32,977 bases of DNA from assembly GCA_002686995.1 (NCBI GenBank), contig NYZC01000229.1, forward strand, positions 1 through 32,977, written 5' to 3'. Source of the DNA: Phycisphaeraceae bacterium (GTDB taxonomy: Bacteria; Planctomycetota; Phycisphaerae; Phycisphaerales; Phycisphaeraceae). The notes beneath the pieces were generated by a model that was given only the letters and a program-made list of their open reading frames with translations, was not told the origin of the DNA and did not search any database. The first letter of the stretch is position 1; every line of letters starts with the position of its first letter. Shown here in pieces: positions 29,769 through 32,977 of this stretch. Both the position numbers and the translations under genes were made by a program.

Positions 29769-32435
29769 ATGAGCGAATCCCCTCCCGACGATTCGAGCCC
29801 CCATACGGCCACGCCCGAGACGCCCGACGAGGGCGGCTCCGGAACGCTGGTCGACCTCGCGATCGAGCAGGAGCTCGCCGACAGCTACCTGACGTACGCG
29901 ATGAGCACGATCGTGGACCGCGCGCTGCCCGACGTGCGCGACGGGCTCAAGCCCAGCCAGCGGCGCATCCTCGTCGCGATGAACGACCTGAACCTGGGGC
30001 CGGCGAGCAAGCACCGCAAGTGCGCCAAGATCGCCGGCGACACGAGCGGCAACTACCACCCGCACGGCGAAGCGGTCGTCTACCCCACGCTGGTGGGCAT
30101 GGCCCAGGGCTGGAAGATGCGCCACCCGCTCGTCGATCCCCAGGGCAACTTCGGTTCGATCGATCCCGACCCCCCGGCGGCCATGCGCTACACCGAGGCC
30201 CGCCTCGCCTCGCCCGCCGCCGAGATGCTCGACGACCTGAAGCTCGACACGGTCGACTGGCAGGAGAACTACGACGGCACGCGGCTGGAGCCGAAGGTGC
30301 TGCCAGGGCGGTTTCCGAACCTGCTCGTCAACGGCGGCATGGGCATCGCCGTGGGCATGGCCTGCTCGATTCCCCCGCACAACCTCAACGAGGTGTGCGA
30401 CGCGATTACCACGGTCGTGGACGATCCGGAGACCCCGCTCCGCGACCTGATGGAGATCATTCCCGGGCCCGACTTCCCCACCGGCGGCATCATCTGCGGG
30501 CGACGCGGCATCGCCGAGGCGTACGCGACCGGGCGGGGCCGGCTGACCGTCCGGGGCCGCGTCGAGCACGAGACGCAGTCCGACGGCCGCGCCCGGCTGA
30601 TCATCACCGAGATCCCCTACCAGGTCTCGAAGAACGACGGCATCATCGCCAAGATCGTCGACGCGAAGAAGAACGACCGGCTGCCCGACGTCTCGAACGT
30701 CGTCGACCAGTCGTCCGGCCGCGGAGGGATGCGCGTCGTCGTGGAGCTGAAGCGCGGGGCCGACCCGAACGTGGTCGAAAACCAGCTCTACATGATGACG
30801 CCGCTGCAGACGACCTACAGCATCATCAACATCGCCCTGGTCAACGGCCAGCCGCGGACGCTCAACCTGAAGCAGGTCATCCAGTGCTTCGTCGACCACC
30901 GCGTCGAGGTGATCCGGCGGCGCACGATGTTCCGCCTCCGCCAGGCTCAGCACGAGGCGCACCGGATCGAGGGCCTGATCTACGCGGTCTGCGACATCGA
31001 CGAGGTCATCCGGCTCATCCGCAGCTGCCGCACCCGCGACGAGGCGATCGAGAAGCTGATGGCCCGCGGCTTCCGCATCCCGCAGGAGCACCCGTTCGCG
31101 GCGCAGATTCCCGAGCGTCTGCGGCAGGCCTCGGCCGGCGGCGACGTGTCGCTGACCCGCGTCCAGGCCGAGGCGATCGGCCGCCTGCAGCTCATCCAGC
31201 TCGTCGGGCTCGCGATCGAGCAGCTGGTCACCGACTACGCGAAGCTGATCGAGCAGATCGAGGAGTACGAGTCGATCCTCGCCGACGAGGCGAAGGTGCG
31301 CCAGATCATCAAGGACGAGACCGCGAGCCTGAGATCGAAGCACGCGAACGCGCGCCGCACGCAGTTCACCGAGATGGAAGTGGGCGAGCTGAACATCGCG
31401 GAGCTGACGCCGGTCGAGCAGGTCGCCGTCACCGTGACCCATCGCGGCTACGTCAAGCGCATCCCGGTCGAGCACTACCGCACGCAGGGCCGCGGCGGCC
31501 GCGGCGTGAAGGGCGCGGCCGTCCACGAGGAGGACTTCACCGAGCAGGTGTTCGTCTCCTCGACGCACGACGACCTGCTCTGCTTCACCGACACCGGCCG
31601 CGTGTACAAGATCAAGGTCTACGAGATCCCCGAGGGCACGCGCACGAGTCGCGGCCGCGCGATGGTGAACCTGCTGCAGCTTCGCGAGACCGAGCGCATC
31701 TGCGCGATGATGCCCATCGAGGACTTTGAGCGCGAGGAGGCGTTCCTGCTGTTCGCCACGAAGGGCGGCCTGGTCAAGCGCACGCCCCTGAAGGACTACC
31801 GCAACGTCAACAAGGCGGGCATCATCGCGATCAACCTGCGGCCGACCGACTCGCTGATCGGCGTCACCTGGACCGACGGGGACGGCGACGTGCTGCTCGG
31901 CACCCGCAAGGGGATGGCGATCAGGTTCCGGGAGGCCGACGTCCGGGCGATGGGTCGCAACGCGGCCGGCGTGAAGGGCATCGACCTGGGTCCGGACAAC
32001 CAGGTCGTCGGCCTGGTCTGGATCACGCCGGAAGACGAGCACGAACTGCTCACCGTGACCGCCAACGGCTACGGCAAGCGCACGCCGCTCTCTGAGTACC
32101 TCGTGCGCAGCGAGGACCGGTCGACGCGGCCGCAGGGACGCGGCGGCAAGGGCCGGCGCGACATCGAGGTCGACGTCCGCAACGGCGACGCGGTCGTGGT
32201 GCTCGCGACCGAGCCGACCGACGACCTCGTCCTGATCAGCACGCGCGGCATGATCGTGCGGATCGAAGCGGGGAGCATCCGCCAGACCGGGCGCGCGGCG
32301 AAGGGGGTCCGGGTGATCAACCTGATCGAAGGCGATACGCTGGCCAGCATCGCCCGAGTCGTCCAGGACGCCAGCGAGAACGGCGAGAACGGCGAAAACG
32401 GCGAAAACGGCGACACGCAGGACGCCGAGTCCTGA
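29769..32435 (+). CDS. gyrA: DNA gyrase subunit A
   Basis: An 888-residue type IIA topoisomerase subunit. An acidic N-terminal extension (about 1-27) precedes the breakage-reunion domain. SYLTYAMSTIVDRALPDVRDGLKPSQRRIL and AAMRYTEARL carry the catalytic Tyr 141 with Arg 140. The C-terminal beta-pinwheel repeats follow (about 540-860). A GyrA-box, QGRGGKG (about 789-795), supports gyrase rather than topoisomerase IV. The quinolone pocket reads HPHGEAVVYP: Ala 102 and Pro 106 stand where E. coli has Ser 83 and Asp 87. The C-terminus is a short ENG-repeat tail. No gyrB is nearby. It is followed after 12 bp by a STAS gene and divergent from ychF with a 177-bp gap. Confidence 0.95.
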   Translation: MSESPPDDSSPHTATPETPDEGGSGTLVDLAIEQELADSYLTYAMSTIVDRALPDVRDGLKPSQRRILVAMNDLNLGPASKHRKCAKIAGDTSGNYHPHGEAVVYPTLVGMAQGWKMRHPLVDPQGNFGSIDPDPPAAMRYTEARLASPAAEMLDDLKLDTVDWQENYDGTRLEPKVLPGRFPNLLVNGGMGIAVGMACSIPPHNLNEVCDAITTVVDDPETPLRDLMEIIPGPDFPTGGIICGRRGIAEAYATGRGRLTVRGRVEHETQSDGRARLIITEIPYQVSKNDGIIAKIVDAKKNDRLPDVSNVVDQSSGRGGMRVVVELKRGADPNVVENQLYMMTPLQTTYSIINIALVNGQPRTLNLKQVIQCFVDHRVEVIRRRTMFRLRQAQHEAHRIEGLIYAVCDIDEVIRLIRSCRTRDEAIEKLMARGFRIPQEHPFAAQIPERLRQASAGGDVSLTRVQAEAIGRLQLIQLVGLAIEQLVTDYAKLIEQIEEYESILADEAKVRQIIKDETASLRSKHANARRTQFTEMEVGELNIAELTPVEQVAVTVTHRGYVKRIPVEHYRTQGRGGRGVKGAAVHEEDFTEQVFVSSTHDDLLCFTDTGRVYKIKVYEIPEGTRTSRGRAMVNLLQLRETERICAMMPIEDFEREEAFLLFATKGGLVKRTPLKDYRNVNKAGIIAINLRPTDSLIGVTWTDGDGDVLLGTRKGMAIRFREADVRAMGRNAAGVKGIDLGPDNQVVGLVWITPEDEHELLTVTANGYGKRTPLSEYLVRSEDRSTRPQGRGGKGRRDIEVDVRNGDAVVVLATEPTDDLVLISTRGMIVRIEAGSIRQTGRAAKGVRVINLIEGDTLASIARVVQDASENGENGENGENGDTQDAES
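32374..32409 (+). repeat. 9-bp coding microsatellite in gyrA tail
   Basis: Four tandem units of gcgagaacg or gcgaaaacg near the 3' end of gyrA encode E-N-G triplets. The unit length is a multiple of three, so copy-number changes keep the frame. Confidence 0.85.
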
Positions 32436-32447
32436 TCAAGGACATTC

Positions 32448-32786
32448 ATGCCTATACAGAAATGGTCGGAACAGATCTGGATCGCTCAGCTCAACGACGA
32501 ACCCGCTCTTTCGGAAGACCTCGTCTCGCTGAGCCACGAGGTGGTGCACACCTCCGGCCATCCGCACATCGTCGTGGACTTCTCGAGCGTCACGCGTCTG
32601 AGCAGCTCCAATCTCTCCCAGCTTCTTCGTCTGCGCAAGCAGGCGATCGACCATGACGCGAAGATGAAGCTGACGTCGCTGGCCGACCCGATCTGGGTCG
32701 TCTTCCTCACGACCGGCCTGGACAAGGTGTTCGACTTCGTCCCGGACGTCCCGACGGCCCTCGCGAGCCTTCAGCTCGAAAGCTAG
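32448..32786 (+). CDS. STAS-domain protein (anti-anti-sigma factor-like)
   Basis: A 112-residue single STAS domain: IWIAQLNDEP, HIVVDFSSVTRLSSSNLSQLLRLRKQA, then MKLTSLADPIWVVFLTTGLDKVFDFVPDVPTALASL. The serine cluster SSS (about 52-54) sits in the loop before helix 2, where RsbV/SpoIIAA proteins are phosphorylated. It begins 12 bp after gyrA with an AAGGA site six bases before the ATG, so it is probably co-transcribed with gyrase. It differs clearly from the STAS protein at 10355-10714. No kinase partner is visible. Confidence 0.88.
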   Translation: MPIQKWSEQIWIAQLNDEPALSEDLVSLSHEVVHTSGHPHIVVDFSSVTRLSSSNLSQLLRLRKQAIDHDAKMKLTSLADPIWVVFLTTGLDKVFDFVPDVPTALASLQLES

Positions 32787-32797
32787 TCATTAAGCTA

Positions 32798-32841
32798 TTA
32801 GATTCTTCCGGCGTAACTTCTCGTCACGGCGACGAGAAGTC
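32798..32841. repeat. Dispersed intergenic repeat, module B with hairpin (right copy)
   Basis: This copy forms a perfect 10-bp stem (acttctcgtc at 32816-32825 and gacgagaagt at 32831-32840, loop acggc). It matches 88-131 and lies just downstream of the gyrA-STAS genes, a plausible terminator position. The 12-mer gctagtcattaa precedes it here (32782-32793) and also occurs at 237-248. Confidence 0.75.
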
Positions 32842-32977
32842 CAAGGTCCAAGGTCCAAGGTCGAAAGCGGAACCGTCGATGCCCCACCGCGCCGGCCGAA
32901 GTCCGGTTCTGTCGACTTTCGACTTTCGACCTTCGACTTTCGACTTTCGACCCTCGACTTTCGACTTTCGACCTTCG
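32842..32977. repeat. Heptad arrays and module A (right copy)
   Basis: Units ggtccaa and ggtcgaa (about 32842-32867) are followed by module A (32871-32910), then about nine cgacttt/cgacctt heptads running to the window edge. The flanking arrays are in opposite sense, as at 28396-28498. No gene is evident. Confidence 0.8.

Noticed and set aside
29592-32042. Long open frame on the minus strand continuous with ychF and antisense to gyrA
   Set aside because: High G+C removes stops opposite a real gene. The protein shows no family features until the YchF start at 29591, and gyrA is unmistakable on the plus strand.
1-32977. Circular molecule with terminal overlap
   Set aside because: The end modules are similar but not identical and are in swapped order, so there is no true terminal redundancy.
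1-32977. tRNA, rRNA or other structured RNA genes
   Set aside because: No cloverleaf with a T-arm GTTCRA pattern or rRNA signature was recognised by eye; a tRNAscan/Rfam run would be decisive.

Overview
The window is about 33 kb of high G+C bacterial chromosome with housekeeping genes and no sign of phage, plasmid or transposon. The gene set suggests a Planctomycetota-like bacterium (Phycisphaerae or a relative), probably a metagenomic contig. It includes coaE next to rho, lone STAS regulators, PhyH and EEP enzymes, a LemA/M48 pair and a gyrase A with non-enterobacterial QRDR residues. This taxonomic call is inference from gene content and style, because no rRNA is present.

Layout. 1-249: composite intergenic repeats. 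250-3666: an alpha/beta hydrolase, a PhyH-type dioxygenase, a broken kelch gene and a membrane-anchored EEP phosphodiesterase. 3882-8768 (minus strand): a likely surface-glycan operon of a GT4 glycosyltransferase fused to a glycosidase-like domain, a second related GT4, a methyltransferase and a DUF983 membrane protein. 9176-10714: a GAF-domain regulator convergent with a STAS protein. 11032-13692: lemA plus an M48 metallopeptidase with a TerB-like tail. 13842-17630 (minus): rho, coaE, msrB and nadK. 17995-19908: a zinc dehydrogenase convergent with uppP. 20104-23607: full-length cobalamin-dependent metH. 23785-25454 (minus): hisC-hisB, overlapping by GTGA. 25579-28380: a secreted helical-repeat protein and a DegT-family aminotransferase. 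28506-29591 (minus): ychF. 29769-32786: gyrA followed closely by a second STAS gene.

The most distinctive feature is the intergenic DNA. Many spacers carry tandem arrays with a strict 7-bp period but different consensus words (cgacctt, gctcccc, gggttcc, gggtctg). These are often arranged as inverted pairs or around compact palindromes. A separate 10-bp-period family is built on cacggatg. At least four further hairpin or palindrome elements occur, two of them in more than one copy. Several sit between convergent genes, where they may act as bidirectional terminators. The heptad class resembles, in period only, the short tandemly repeated (STRR) elements of cyanobacteria. I regard it as the best candidate for something undescribed.

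Functionally the coding content is mostly core metabolism and information processing: methionine, histidine, CoA, NADP, undecaprenyl phosphate recycling, Rho and gyrase. The only clear pathway-like accessory block is the glycosyltransferase/methyltransferase operon.
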